In this document: positions 1-7,322 of the stretch, in pieces
Layout: each line of letters begins with the position of its first letter
Position numbering within the stretch: position 1 is the first letter of the stretch
Source of the DNA: Clostridia bacterium
GTDB lineage: Bacteria; Bacillota; Clostridia; Oscillospirales; Acutalibacteraceae
Length of the DNA: 44,620 nucleotides
NCBI GenBank assembly: GCA_017435865.1
Contig: JAFSEF010000128.1
Location: 1 to 44,620, forward strand
Direction: 5' to 3'
The notes under the pieces: generated by a model
What the model saw: the letters and a program-made list of their open reading frames with translations, nothing else
What the model was told of the DNA's origin: nothing
Databases searched by the model: none
Position numbers and translations under genes: made by a program

Positions 1-812
1 CCGATGTTGTCAGCATCCATGGTAAGCGACGGTGCGGTCTGCCCCGTGACGGAATAAGAGTTTTTGCTCGGAGCAACGTGGAAGATCCACGAATTTCTGT
101 TTTCAACATTCGTGTCATCTATTATAAACCGTGCGGTCGACCAGTCAGTGTCGGTCATAATGCGAGCAGTCTTGCTTTTACCGCTGATGTAATAGGTTGC
201 GGTTTCGTTTGCAAGCACCGCAAGGCCGTTTGCGTTTGCATATTCGTGGGTCGCAACGATGGCGGCAAAATCATCCGTTTCGCCATCGCCTTTTGCATCG
301 AACTGTTCATAGGTCACAAAATCCGTGAATGTTTTTGTGTATTCATATCCGTCTGCAAGGTCAAAGCTGCCCTCTGCGTTCAGCAGAACCTCATCCGCAA
401 ACGCGGCAATGCCTCTCGAAATGCCGATATTTTTGCTGCCTATCATATAAACCTTACCGTTTTGAACTTTCAGGGTGAATGTGTCTGTGTCATGCAGGGT
501 TTCGCAAATCACAAAAGCCTTGTCAACATTCTTTTTTGCAACGGCGATCTTTTTGCCTGTTGCTTTGTGAATTTCGTTGCCGAGGGTCTGCACGGCATTG
601 TCAAAAATTGCACCATCAGCCTTCACAACACGGTATTCGTCAATTGAAACGCCGTTCACCGTGATGTCGTCAAGCGGCCGCACAATATACGGACTTTCGT
701 AGTTGCCCTTTGCAAGCTGAATCTTCAGTTCTGTTGCATCCCATGTTTGAGTGAGCGGTGCAAACAGCACGGACAAGGCAGAAAGGATGATTGCAATGAG
801 TTTTTCAAACAA
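1..812 (-). CDS. Secreted right-handed beta-helix (pectate-lyase-like) protein, 3' end missing
   Basis: The first 270 codons lie in the window; the gene runs off the left edge. The N-terminus has a Lys residue followed by a hydrophobic stretch (about residues 4-18), so it is probably secreted. At about residues 175-190 it has the motif FDAKGDGETDDFAAI, which matches the start of the Pectate_lyase_3 / glycosyl hydrolase 28-like beta-helix family, where this segment caps the first coil. The preceding 150 residues look like a separate N-terminal domain of the kind found on large extracellular carbohydrate-active enzymes. The start is taken as TTG at 812 because a GGGGGG ribosome binding site lies 7 bases upstream and no ATG is in place; a sigma-A-like promoter lies at 846-874. 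Substrate cannot be told without the rest of the protein, but pectin or another plant glycan is likely. Confidence 0.7.
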   Translation of the reverse strand, partial: MFEKLIAIILSALSVLFAPLTQTWDATELKIQLAKGNYESPYIVRPLDDITVNGVSIDEYRVVKADGAIFDNAVQTLGNEIHKATGKKIAVAKKNVDKAFVICETLHDTDTFTLKVQNGKVYMIGSKNIGISRGIAAFADEVLLNAEGSFDLADGYEYTKTFTDFVTYEQFDAKGDGETDDFAAIVATHEYANANGLAVLANETATYYISGKSKTARIMTDTDWSTARFIIDDTNVENRNSWIFHVAPSKNSYSVTGQTAPSLTMDADNI

Positions 813-845
813 TTTTAATCCCCCCGAAAAATTTATCATATTTCT

Positions 846-874
846 ATTATAACATTAAAATTGACTTATTGCAA
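846..874 (-). promoter_or_regulatory. Sigma-A promoter of the beta-helix gene
   Basis: On the minus strand: -35 TTGCAA (869-874), 17-base spacer, -10 TATAAT (846-851) preceded by TG one base upstream (extended -10). The start codon is at 812. Confidence 0.7.
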
Positions 875-882
875 GAATATGT

Positions 883-1308
883 TCATTTTTCAATTTCATA
901 CGGCCAATCGATGATGCCGCCGAATTCTTTCACATTTGTGTAGCCGAGCTTAATAAGCTCCTCGGCTGCAATTTTACTTCGCCTGCCGCTGCGGCAATAT
1001 ACAAGAATCAACGCATCCTTGTCTGCAATTTCGTTTTCTGCTCTTTGGGCAATTTCATATTCGGGAATCACAACCGCCCCTGCAATATGCCCCTCTGCAA
1101 ACTCCGCATCTGTTCGTGCGTCAATAAGGTAATAGGGCTGTTCGCTGTCCATGATTTCCTTTGCCTGCTCTGCGCTGAGCTGCTCGTAGGTGACATCGGC
1201 AGCTGTATTCGGCGCTGTCGCTTCATTATCAGTTGCACCGCAAGCCGTTGCCGCAAGAAGAAAGGTCAAAGTCAACGCAGCAAATGTATATTTTGTAATT
1301 CTTTTCAT
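883..1308 (-). CDS. Rhodanese-domain lipoprotein
   Basis: 141 residues. A type II signal peptide ends in the lipobox LAATAC with Cys23 as the lipidated residue, so the protein is anchored outside the membrane. Residues about 40-141 form a single rhodanese domain: the DARTDAEFAEGHIAGA segment and the active-site loop YCRSGRRS with Cys105 are intact. Rhodanese domains carry sulfur as a persulfide on this Cys, or serve as redox or sulfur-binding modules; the physiological acceptor is unknown. It is transcribed alone from a promoter at 1340-1368 that lies back to back with that of the divergent GNAT gene. No terminator is visible before the promoter of the beta-helix gene. Confidence 0.88.
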   Translation of the reverse strand: MKRITKYTFAALTLTFLLAATACGATDNEATAPNTAADVTYEQLSAEQAKEIMDSEQPYYLIDARTDAEFAEGHIAGAVVIPEYEIAQRAENEIADKDALILVYCRSGRRSKIAAEELIKLGYTNVKEFGGIIDWPYEIEK

Positions 1309-1339
1309 TTGTAATCAACTCCGAAATGTAATTGCATTT

Positions 1340-1368
1340 ATTATATCACGGCTGTATTCTTTTTGCAA
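1340..1368 (-). promoter_or_regulatory. Promoter of the rhodanese gene
   Basis: Minus strand: -35 TTGCAA (1363-1368), 17-base spacer, -10 TATAAT (1340-1345). Confidence 0.75.
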
Positions 1369-1372
1369 TCGG

Positions 1373-1400
1373 TTGCAATTTTTCTGTGTCGTGGTATAAT
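1373..1400 (+). promoter_or_regulatory. Promoter of the GNAT gene unit
   Basis: Plus strand: -35 TTGCAA (1373-1378), 16-base spacer, -10 TATAAT (1395-1400) with an upstream TGG (extended -10). Only four bases separate its -35 from that of the divergent rhodanese promoter. Confidence 0.75.
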
Positions 1401-1430
1401 TGATTTATCTTCAGATTGTGAGGGAGCAGT

Positions 1431-2447
1431 ATGAAAATTCAGCTTTCAACCGAACGGCTCATTCTTCGTGCATGGTGCGAGGACGATGCCGCCTCTCTTT
1501 ATCAGTATGCAAGCGACCCTGATGTCGGACCTGCTGCCGGCTGGCCCGTGCATACGAGCATTGAAAACAGCAGACAGATTATAAAGGATGTTCTGTCTGC
1601 CCCCGAAACCTATGCCGTGTGCCTGAAAGAGGATAACAAACCGATCGGCAGTGTCGGACTCAAAACAGGGGACAATACCGACATGACCGACCGATCCGAC
1701 GAGTGCGAGCTCGGTTATTGGATCGGCAAACCATTCTGGGGACAAGGGTTTATTCCGGAAGCCGCAAAGGAGCTGCTGCGGCATGCATTTGAAGACCTCG
1801 GTATGCAAGCGGTCTGGTGCGGCTATTATGACGGCAACACCAAATCCCGCCGCGTGCAGGAAAAACTCGGTTTTCAGTACCACCACACCACCGAAGACCT
1901 CGAAGTCCCTCTGCTGAACGAATTCCGCACCGGCCACACCATGCTTATGACAAAACAGCAGTGGGAAGAAATCAATAAGACTATCATTGATTACATATCT
2001 GAAAATTTATGCGGAGATATGAAGCAAACTGCTTTAGAATTTGCCAATTATTTACAGAATAGCAGTGTTGAGTTTATCAAAGACAACGGTTATTGGAAAA
2101 ACAAAATATATTATCTTTGCAAATTCAATAGTGAATATGTTTGCTTTATTGCAATCAAGGACCCGGATGAGCCTGAAAATGATTGGACTATATGGTCTGA
2201 GGACAGTAATGCTTACGAAGATGCAAATGCTGATGATCGTGTGAAAAATGCAGCATGGAAACACGTTGACCATTGCGGAAGCTGCGGTTCTTGCGGTGGC
2301 GGAAAAACAAAAAATATCTTCGGTAGAGTTTTTGACGATGTTTGCGGTTGCACTTTCCGTGTTGATAATGCAACTCAAATTGATTTGCCGTTTTTGAAGA
2401 AAATGGTTGAATTGAGAATTGCTGAAATCACAAATAAAAATATTTAA
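1431..2447 (+). CDS. GNAT acetyltransferase fused to a cysteine-rich C-terminal module
   Basis: 338 residues in two parts. Residues 1-180 are a complete GNAT N-acetyltransferase of the RimJ/RimL type: it begins STERLILRAW, has the acetyl-CoA segment around WGQGFIPEAAKELLRHAF, and closes with a typical final strand ending near KQQWEE. Residues 183-338 form a second module with a Cys cluster C282-C285-C288 and a later C305-x-C307 that could bind a metal or an Fe-S cluster. I do not recognise a named family for it, though I recall similar stand-alone Clostridia proteins of about 150 residues. The first part is GC-rich and the second AT-rich, with the change at about base 1975, so this looks like a gene fusion. 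Start ATG at 1431 follows GAGGGAG. First gene of a three-gene unit (19 and 13 base gaps). Confidence 0.8.
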   Translation: MKIQLSTERLILRAWCEDDAASLYQYASDPDVGPAAGWPVHTSIENSRQIIKDVLSAPETYAVCLKEDNKPIGSVGLKTGDNTDMTDRSDECELGYWIGKPFWGQGFIPEAAKELLRHAFEDLGMQAVWCGYYDGNTKSRRVQEKLGFQYHHTTEDLEVPLLNEFRTGHTMLMTKQQWEEINKTIIDYISENLCGDMKQTALEFANYLQNSSVEFIKDNGYWKNKIYYLCKFNSEYVCFIAIKDPDEPENDWTIWSEDSNAYEDANADDRVKNAAWKHVDHCGSCGSCGGGKTKNIFGRVFDDVCGCTFRVDNATQIDLPFLKKMVELRIAEITNKNI

Positions 2448-2465
2448 GTTGCCGAGGAAGAAGTT

Positions 2466-2876
2466 ATGAACATGAATTTTGATACCATATTAAAAGAGCG
2501 ATTCGGCAAAGATTCTCTTATCTCAATTGCAACTGTTGATAATTGCGGTACACCGTGGGTGAGAACTGTTGATGCGATTTACATGGACGGTGCTTTTTAT
2601 ACCATAACGCACAATTCAACCAATAAAATGAAACACATCAGCAATAATCCTGTTATCGCAATCTGTGGTGAATGGTTTTCGGGACACGGCAAAGCTGAAA
2701 GCTTAGGTTATATCCGCAATGAAGAAAACAAGGATTTGGCTGATAAATTAAGAACTGCCTTTGCCGCGTGGTATGATAACGGTCACACCAATGAGAATGA
2801 TGTAAATACCATAATATTAAAAATCACTGTTACAGACGGTATCATTTACAAAGACGGAAAAAGATTTGAGTTTTAA
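2466..2876 (+). CDS. Pyridoxamine 5'-phosphate oxidase-like (split-barrel flavin) protein
   Basis: 136 residues, the size of small PNPOx-like proteins. It shows the split-barrel pattern: SLISIATVDNCGTPWVRTV (strands 1-2), then YTITHNSTNKMKHISNNP, the segment that contacts FMN phosphate in this family, then VAICGEW-like strands (seen as VIAICGEWF). Members bind FMN, haem or F420; the reaction cannot be told from sequence. The start ATG at 2466 has a GAGGAAG site upstream (ATGAACATGAAT offers a second ATG two codons on). It lies between the GNAT fusion and the methyltransferase in one unit of AT-rich genes. Confidence 0.8.
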   Translation: MNMNFDTILKERFGKDSLISIATVDNCGTPWVRTVDAIYMDGAFYTITHNSTNKMKHISNNPVIAICGEWFSGHGKAESLGYIRNEENKDLADKLRTAFAAWYDNGHTNENDVNTIILKITVTDGIIYKDGKRFEF

Positions 2877-2889
2877 CGGAGAGTTGCGT

Positions 2890-3666
2890 ATGAACTTCCA
2901 TAAAGAAAGCGAAATGTTCAACCAAGCTGCTGAATATTACGATAATTACCGCCCCGGTTATCCGCAAGAAATTGTGGATTCTATAATATCAGCAACGGGC
3001 ATAATCAAATCATCTGATTTATTGGAAATTGGTTGCGGAAGCGGTAAAGCAACAGGACAACTTATTGGGAATGGTTTTAATATTTTAGGTATAGACCCCG
3101 GGGAAGATTTAGTTCGTATCGGCAATGAACGATTCAAAAATGAAAATGTCAGCTTTGTAAAAGGCAGATTTGAAGAATATGACTTCGCTCAGAAAAAGTT
3201 TGATGTTGTGTATGCAGCTCAGTCATTCCATTGGGTACCTCAGCCAATCGGATATCAGAAGTGTGCCGACATTCTAAAAGATAACGGTTTTTTAGCGTTG
3301 TTCTGGAATATGTATGTTCTCAATGATAACGATACAGACAAAGAATTGATTGAAATATCAAATCGATATGGCGGTATAGCCGATTTTGTTACAAAATCTG
3401 AATGTGAAAGTAGAATTAATTCTATCGTATCTCAAATAGTTGATTCAAAACTTTTTGAAGAACCGCGTGTAATCAGAAAACTGTGGCAACAAGATTATAC
3501 AGCTGATGAGTTTTACGGTTTTGCGTTAACGGGTAACAGATTTATGCAAAATTCGGACGAAGATAAACAAAAGGCATATAACGATATCGTTGCTTTAGCA
3601 GAAAAGAACGGCGGAATAATAGAACGCCCATACTTGTGTGTGCTTTACATGGCAAAGAAAAAGTGA
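2890..3666 (+). CDS. Class I SAM-dependent methyltransferase
   Basis: 258 residues. Motif I LLEIGCGSGKATGQL (about residues 42-56) binds S-adenosylmethionine; motif II is LGIDPGEDLVRIG with the acidic residue for the ribose; FDVVYAAQSFHWV is motif IV. The start AEYYDNYRPGYPQEIVD is typical of Methyltransf_11/25 proteins of the UbiE/trans-aconitate type, small-molecule enzymes of broad range, so the substrate is unknown. I chose ATG 2890 because ACGGAGAG lies just upstream; the longer reading frame from 2866 would overlap the previous gene and has no ribosome binding site. A terminator follows at 3685-3716. Confidence 0.85.
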   Translation: MNFHKESEMFNQAAEYYDNYRPGYPQEIVDSIISATGIIKSSDLLEIGCGSGKATGQLIGNGFNILGIDPGEDLVRIGNERFKNENVSFVKGRFEEYDFAQKKFDVVYAAQSFHWVPQPIGYQKCADILKDNGFLALFWNMYVLNDNDTDKELIEISNRYGGIADFVTKSECESRINSIVSQIVDSKLFEEPRVIRKLWQQDYTADEFYGFALTGNRFMQNSDEDKQKAYNDIVALAEKNGGIIERPYLCVLYMAKKK

Positions 3667-3684
3667 AATTGTCCATTCCAATAT

Positions 3685-3716
3685 ACTGTGGTTATAATTC
3701 TGACCACAGTTTTTTT
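3685..3716 (+). terminator. Rho-independent terminator after the methyltransferase
   Basis: 8-bp stem ACTGTGGT (3685-3692) / ACCACAGT (3703-3710) followed by six T. Confidence 0.85.
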
Positions 3717-3767
3717 GCATTGCACAGTCGTCCATTCTTTTCCATGTTTGCCATTACAAAATAAACC

Positions 3768-3807
3768 AATACTCCCTTTGAAGATGTGTGAAAGGGAGTA
3801 TTTTTTT
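3768..3807 (+). promoter_or_regulatory. Hairpin covering the sigG ribosome binding site
   Basis: A perfect 12-bp stem, AATACTCCCTTT (3768-3779) with AAAGGGAGTATT (3791-3802), 11-base loop, followed by TTTTTG. The 3' arm contains the Shine-Dalgarno AAAGGGAG of sigG, and the T run includes the proposed TTG start at 3806. The structure could act as a terminator for incoming transcripts and as a block on translation initiation. Confidence 0.7.
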
Positions 3808-4570
3808 GCAATTCGGGAAAGTGGATATATGCGGTATCAATACAACAACATTGCCGCAGTTGCGTGAAGAGGACAATATGAAACTGATTCGTGAGGCACA
3901 GCAAGGCAGCAAAACGGCACGTAATAAGGTTGTGGAGGGAAATCTTCGGCTTGTTCTTTCTGTTGTGCAGCGTTTTGCCGGTCGCGGTGAAAATCCGGAT
4001 GATCTGTTTCAGGTCGGTTGCATCGGACTCATCAAATCAGTTGATAATTTTGATCTCTCGCAAAATGTCCGCTTCTCAACGTATGCCGTGCCGATGATCA
4101 TAGGCGAGATTCGCAGGTTTTTGCGTGATAATAACACTTTGAGAGTCAGCAGATCAGTTCGTGATATCGCTTATCGTGCCATGCAGGTTCGGGAACGGTT
4201 GATAAATGAAAACAATGATGAACCGAGTGTTTATGATATCGCAAAAGAACTTGAATTGCCAAAACAGACTGTTGTGCTTGCATTAGAGGCGATTGTTGAA
4301 CCGATGTCATTGTTTGAACCCGTGTATTCTGACGGTGGTGATACTATTTATGTTGTTGATCAGATCGGCGGTGCAGAAGGTGAATCAGATTGGCTTGAAA
4401 TGATGTCTTTCAAAGATGCAATTACAATGTTGTCTGAACGCGAAAAGAGAATTATGCATTTGCGTTTTATGCTTGGTAAGACGCAAACAGAAGTGGCTGA
4501 CGAGATCGGTGTTTCACAGGCACAGGTTTCAAGATTGGAAAAGAGTGCTATGGATAAGCTGCTTGGCTGA
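3806..4570 (+). CDS. sigG: RNA polymerase sporulation sigma factor SigG
   Basis: 254 residues, close to the 260 of the Bacillus protein. SigG drives late forespore gene expression. The N-terminus GKVDICGINTTTLPQL is the SigG signature; region 2 has NLRLVLSVVQRFAGRGE, DDLFQVGCIGLIKSVDNFD and FSTYAVPMIIGEIRRFLRD; region 4 ends with the helix-turn-helix KTQTEVADEIGVSQAQVSRL. The start is taken as TTG at 3806, giving the usual N-terminal length with AAAGGGAG 7 bases upstream; the GTG at 3788 lies inside the hairpin and has no site. Unlike the common spoIIGA-sigE-sigG order, sigE is not next door: a methyltransferase precedes it. I saw no convincing forespore promoter upstream. Confidence 0.95.
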   Translation: MQFGKVDICGINTTTLPQLREEDNMKLIREAQQGSKTARNKVVEGNLRLVLSVVQRFAGRGENPDDLFQVGCIGLIKSVDNFDLSQNVRFSTYAVPMIIGEIRRFLRDNNTLRVSRSVRDIAYRAMQVRERLINENNDEPSVYDIAKELELPKQTVVLALEAIVEPMSLFEPVYSDGGDTIYVVDQIGGAEGESDWLEMMSFKDAITMLSEREKRIMHLRFMLGKTQTEVADEIGVSQAQVSRLEKSAMDKLLG

Positions 4571-4604
4571 ATGCAAGAAAGCATAAAAAAATCAAAAAAA
4601 ACTA

Positions 4605-4633
4605 TTGTAATTCTGAAGCTCTTCGTATATAAT
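4605..4633 (+). promoter_or_regulatory. Promoter of ireB operon
   Basis: -35 TTGTAA (4605-4610), 17-base spacer, -10 TATAAT (4628-4633), 44 bases before the ireB start. Confidence 0.75.
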
Positions 4634-4677
4634 TATAAAATATACAGTTAATGCTGTCTATTTATGGAGGTGCCGAC

Positions 4678-4932
4678 ATGACAGACAAAACAAGAGAAAT
4701 TGAAATCGGATACAAAAACGAAGCAGAAGTCCGTAAAACAGTTGTAACCATTTACAATGCTTTGATCGAAAAGGGCTACAACCCTGTTAGTCAGCTCGTT
4801 GGCTACATCTTATCTGAAGATCCCACTTATATTACTACTCATAATAATGCACGCGGTCTTGTACGCCGTATTGACAGATTTGAGCTTCTTCAGATGATGC
4901 TTCAGGATTTCATAAAGAAGAGCGAAGAGTAA
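4678..4932 (+). CDS. ireB: IreB family regulatory phosphoprotein
   Basis: 84 residues, the family's usual size (formerly DUF965). The core VVTIYNALIEKGYNPVSQLV followed by GYILSEDPTYITTHNNARG is diagnostic. In Enterococcus IreB is a cytosolic protein phosphorylated on N-terminal threonines by the PASTA kinase IreK and controls cell-wall stress and cephalosporin resistance. Here Thr2 and Thr5 lie in the same place and could be the phosphosites (inference). The start is ATG 4678 behind GGAGGT; an upstream in-frame ATG at 4651 has no site. No PASTA kinase or ruvX gene is nearby; the next genes are an unknown ORF and alaA. Confidence 0.93.
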   Translation: MTDKTREIEIGYKNEAEVRKTVVTIYNALIEKGYNPVSQLVGYILSEDPTYITTHNNARGLVRRIDRFELLQMMLQDFIKKSEE

Positions 4933-4951
4933 ACGAAGGAGAATAAACAGA

Positions 4952-5245
4952 ATGCCTAAGACTGAAAAACTGCTTACCTACAAAGGCAAGCCTCTGGTTC
5001 GTTGCGGCAAAACGCTGTATTACGGCAATAGCTATGAACCGTTTGTAATTATGATGCAGGTTGTTACAACAAAAACTGTCGGCGATATGGAAATTGCAGA
5101 CAAAGTTTTTGTGCAGTTGTTGAATACGGATCCCTCTGTCCGTCCTCGCGATGCGATTGTTAAGAAGAGTGAGAAAAAGGGGCTTTATGCAGCAATGGAC
5201 ATTGCATCTATCTGGCTTGAAAGAGCTTTGAATCCGACAGCATAA
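4952..5245 (+). CDS. Conserved small protein of unknown function
   Basis: 97 residues, soluble, no signal peptide or membrane segment, no motif I recognise. The sequence begins MPKTEKLLTYKGKPLVRCGK and has a likely two-layer alpha/beta pattern with strands at residues 7-12, 20-25, 31-38 (FVIMMQVV) and 43-55. The start at 4952 has AAGGAGAA 10 bases upstream. It sits 19 bases after ireB and 18 before alaA, so the three are probably co-transcribed from the promoter at 4605. Codon use resembles its neighbours, so it is very likely a real gene. Confidence 0.8.
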   Translation: MPKTEKLLTYKGKPLVRCGKTLYYGNSYEPFVIMMQVVTTKTVGDMEIADKVFVQLLNTDPSVRPRDAIVKKSEKKGLYAAMDIASIWLERALNPTA

Positions 5246-5263
5246 ATGAGTGAGGACTTTAGC

Positions 5264-6478
5264 ATGAATATTATTACTAAATCTGATAAACTGCAGAATG
5301 TACATTCTGATATCCGCGGACCTGTTTTTGTAGAAGCCAATAAAATGCGTGCTCAGGGAATTGATGTGCTTCGTCTGAACACCGGTAACCCCGCAACCTT
5401 CGGGTTCGGTATGCCCGACAGTGTCAGGAATGCACTTCTTAACAATGCTGACAAAGCAGTTGCTTACTGCGACCTCAAAGGTATGCCCGATGCACGTGAA
5501 GCCATCTGTGCTTATCACAAAGCAAAGGGAATTGAAGGTATCACTCCTGACGATGTATTTATCGGTAACGGTGTCAGTGAACTTGTAACCATGGTCCTGA
5601 CAGCATTGCTCAATTACAATGATGAAATTCTTGTTCCCGCACCTGATTATTCATTGTGGACCAATTCTGTTTACATTGCAGGTGCAAAGCCCGTGCATTA
5701 TATCTGTGACGAACAGAGTGAGTGGTATCCGGATCTTGACGATATCCGCAAGAAGATCACCCCCAAGACCCGTGCGATCGTTCTTATCAACCCCAACAAT
5801 CCTACGGGTACCTTGTATCCCAAGGAATTGCTTGAAAAGATTGTAGAAATTGCAAGAGAACATAATCTTGTTATATTCAGTGATGAAATATATGATCGTC
5901 TTGTAATGGATGATCTCGAACATGTTTCCACTGCAACTCTTTGTCCCGATCTTCTTTGCATCACGATGAACGGTCTTTCCAAATCCCACATCGTCTGCGG
6001 TTTCCGTTGCGGTTGGATGCTCATTTCAGGTGCAAAAGAAAAGGCTGAAGATTTCATTGCAGGTGTCAGAGCAATGTGTGCTATGCGTTTGTGTGCAAAT
6101 GCTCTTATGCAGCTTGTTATTCCTGCTGCCCTCAATGATCCCGAAAGCACAAGAGCAATGCTTGTTCCCGGCGGACGTCTTTATGAACAGAGAGAAGCTT
6201 GCTGCCGCGAACTTGCAAAGATTCCCGGTGTCAGCTTTGTAAAGAATAAAGCTGCATTCTATATCTTCCCGAAACTTGACAGTCGTTTCAATATCACCGA
6301 TGATCAGCAGTTTGCAATGGATTATCTGCATTCCAAGCACGTTATGATCATTCCCGGAAGAGGTTTCAACTGGCCGACTCCTGACCATTTCCGTATTGTT
6401 ATGCTTCCTGAGCCCGAACAGATGGCAAAGGCTATGCGTGATCTCGGCGATTTCCTTGCTGATTATCGTCAGAACTAA
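5264..6478 (+). CDS. alaA: Alanine aminotransferase (class I/II, AlaA type)
   Basis: 404 residues, the length of E. coli AlaA, which it resembles along its whole length: IRGPVFVEANKM, LNTGNPATFGF, AYCDLKGMPDAREAI, FIGNGVSELV, PAPDYSLWT, INPNNPTGTLYPKELLE, FSDEIYDRLV, and the carboxylate-binding end HFRIVMLPEPEQ. Lys240 in NGLSKSHIVCGFRCGW should form the Schiff base with pyridoxal phosphate. It interconverts pyruvate plus glutamate with alanine plus 2-oxoglutarate. ATG 5264 is preferred over ATG 5246 because GTGAGGA lies 8 bases upstream of it. Last gene of the ireB unit; a terminator follows. Confidence 0.92.
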   Translation: MNIITKSDKLQNVHSDIRGPVFVEANKMRAQGIDVLRLNTGNPATFGFGMPDSVRNALLNNADKAVAYCDLKGMPDAREAICAYHKAKGIEGITPDDVFIGNGVSELVTMVLTALLNYNDEILVPAPDYSLWTNSVYIAGAKPVHYICDEQSEWYPDLDDIRKKITPKTRAIVLINPNNPTGTLYPKELLEKIVEIAREHNLVIFSDEIYDRLVMDDLEHVSTATLCPDLLCITMNGLSKSHIVCGFRCGWMLISGAKEKAEDFIAGVRAMCAMRLCANALMQLVIPAALNDPESTRAMLVPGGRLYEQREACCRELAKIPGVSFVKNKAAFYIFPKLDSRFNITDDQQFAMDYLHSKHVMIIPGRGFNWPTPDHFRIVMLPEPEQMAKAMRDLGDFLADYRQN

Positions 6479-6487
6479 AATATGAAC

Positions 6488-6534
6488 AGGCAATGTTTAG
6501 CCATCTGTTGATGTGCGGAACGTTGCCTTTTTTT
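6488..6534 (+). terminator. Terminator after alaA
   Basis: 10-bp stem AGGCAATGTT (6488-6497) / AACGTTGCCT (6519-6528) with one G-T pair, then a run of seven T. Confidence 0.85.
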
Positions 6535-6575
6535 GTTATTCTGTTTCAGCTTTTTTCCGAATTGTGAGGTTAGTG

Positions 6576-7322
6576 ATGTTAAAGTTGTTTGAGAAAAATA
6601 AACTGGTTTTTTCTTTGATTCTGATATTGGTATATGTTGTCAGCTTTTCCCTTGCTGATGCTTTTTCGGAGCAACAGGGGATTCCTAAACTATTTACTGT
6701 GATTGTCGGTGCTTTGTTGTCAACAGCAGTGATGCTTTTTGTTTTGAAGAATCATTTGTCTGCGTATGTCGGTCTCGCAAAAATACGCGGAAGTGGTCGC
6801 AACTATTTATATTTTATTCCTTTGATACTGCTGTCTGTTGTCAATGTTGTATCTTTGATGATCATCGGTGAATCTTTAAAAATTGATTTGCAAACATTGC
6901 TTGCTGCTGTGAGTATGATTTTTGTGGGTGTGCTTGAAGAAATTATTTTTCGAGGTTTTTTATTCAGGAGTCTGTGTGAACAGAAAATTTCAACTGCTTT
7001 TGTGATTTCTTCATTGACGTTCGGAATGGGGCACATTATAAATCTGTTGTCGGGAGCCCCTTTGTTTGATACATTGATGCAGATTATTTATGCTTCGGCG
7101 GTCGGTTTTTGTTTTACCGCTTTGTTCTACTGCTGTGACAGTATTATTCCTTGCATTGTTTCACATATTGTTGTCAATGCCTCCGGTGTATTCATAGATT
7201 CTTATTCAAGAACTGAACTGATTGTGATTACGATTGTTCAGACAGGCATCGGGTTATTATACGGATTGTGGTTGTTGCGTACTCATAAGAATACTGCTTC
7301 TGAGGTGATGAAGAATGTATAA
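6576..7322 (+). CDS. CPBP family intramembrane metalloprotease
   Basis: 248 residues with about seven or eight hydrophobic segments. The three CPBP (Abi/Rce1-like) motifs are present: EEIIFRGFLFRSL (EExxxR), FGMGHIINLL (FxxxH) and HIVVNASG (HxxxN). The family cleaves or processes membrane-bound peptides and is often tied to bacteriocin immunity or signalling; no bacteriocin gene is visible here. ATG 6576 is used because GTGAGG lies upstream; the longer frame begins inside the alaA terminator. I saw no clear promoter in the short gap behind that terminator. The gene overlaps the next one by eight bases, so the two are translationally coupled. Confidence 0.88.
   Translation: MLKLFEKNKLVFSLILILVYVVSFSLADAFSEQQGIPKLFTVIVGALLSTAVMLFVLKNHLSAYVGLAKIRGSGRNYLYFIPLILLSVVNVVSLMIIGESLKIDLQTLLAAVSMIFVGVLEEIIFRGFLFRSLCEQKISTAFVISSLTFGMGHIINLLSGAPLFDTLMQIIYASAVGFCFTALFYCCDSIIPCIVSHIVVNASGVFIDSYSRTELIVITIVQTGIGLLYGLWLLRTHKNTASEVMKNV

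Noticed and set aside
3717-3767. A SigF/SigG-type promoter for sigG
   Set aside because: GCATT at 3717 and CATTCTT at 3733 look suggestive but are only about 11 bases apart, too short for such promoters.
3788-3805. Longer sigG start at GTG 3788
   Set aside because: It lies in the hairpin loop region with no ribosome binding site and adds residues not found in the SigG family.
4651-4677. Longer ireB start at ATG 4651
   Set aside because: The GGAGGT site lies downstream of it and fits ATG 4678; IreB proteins do not have the extra residues.
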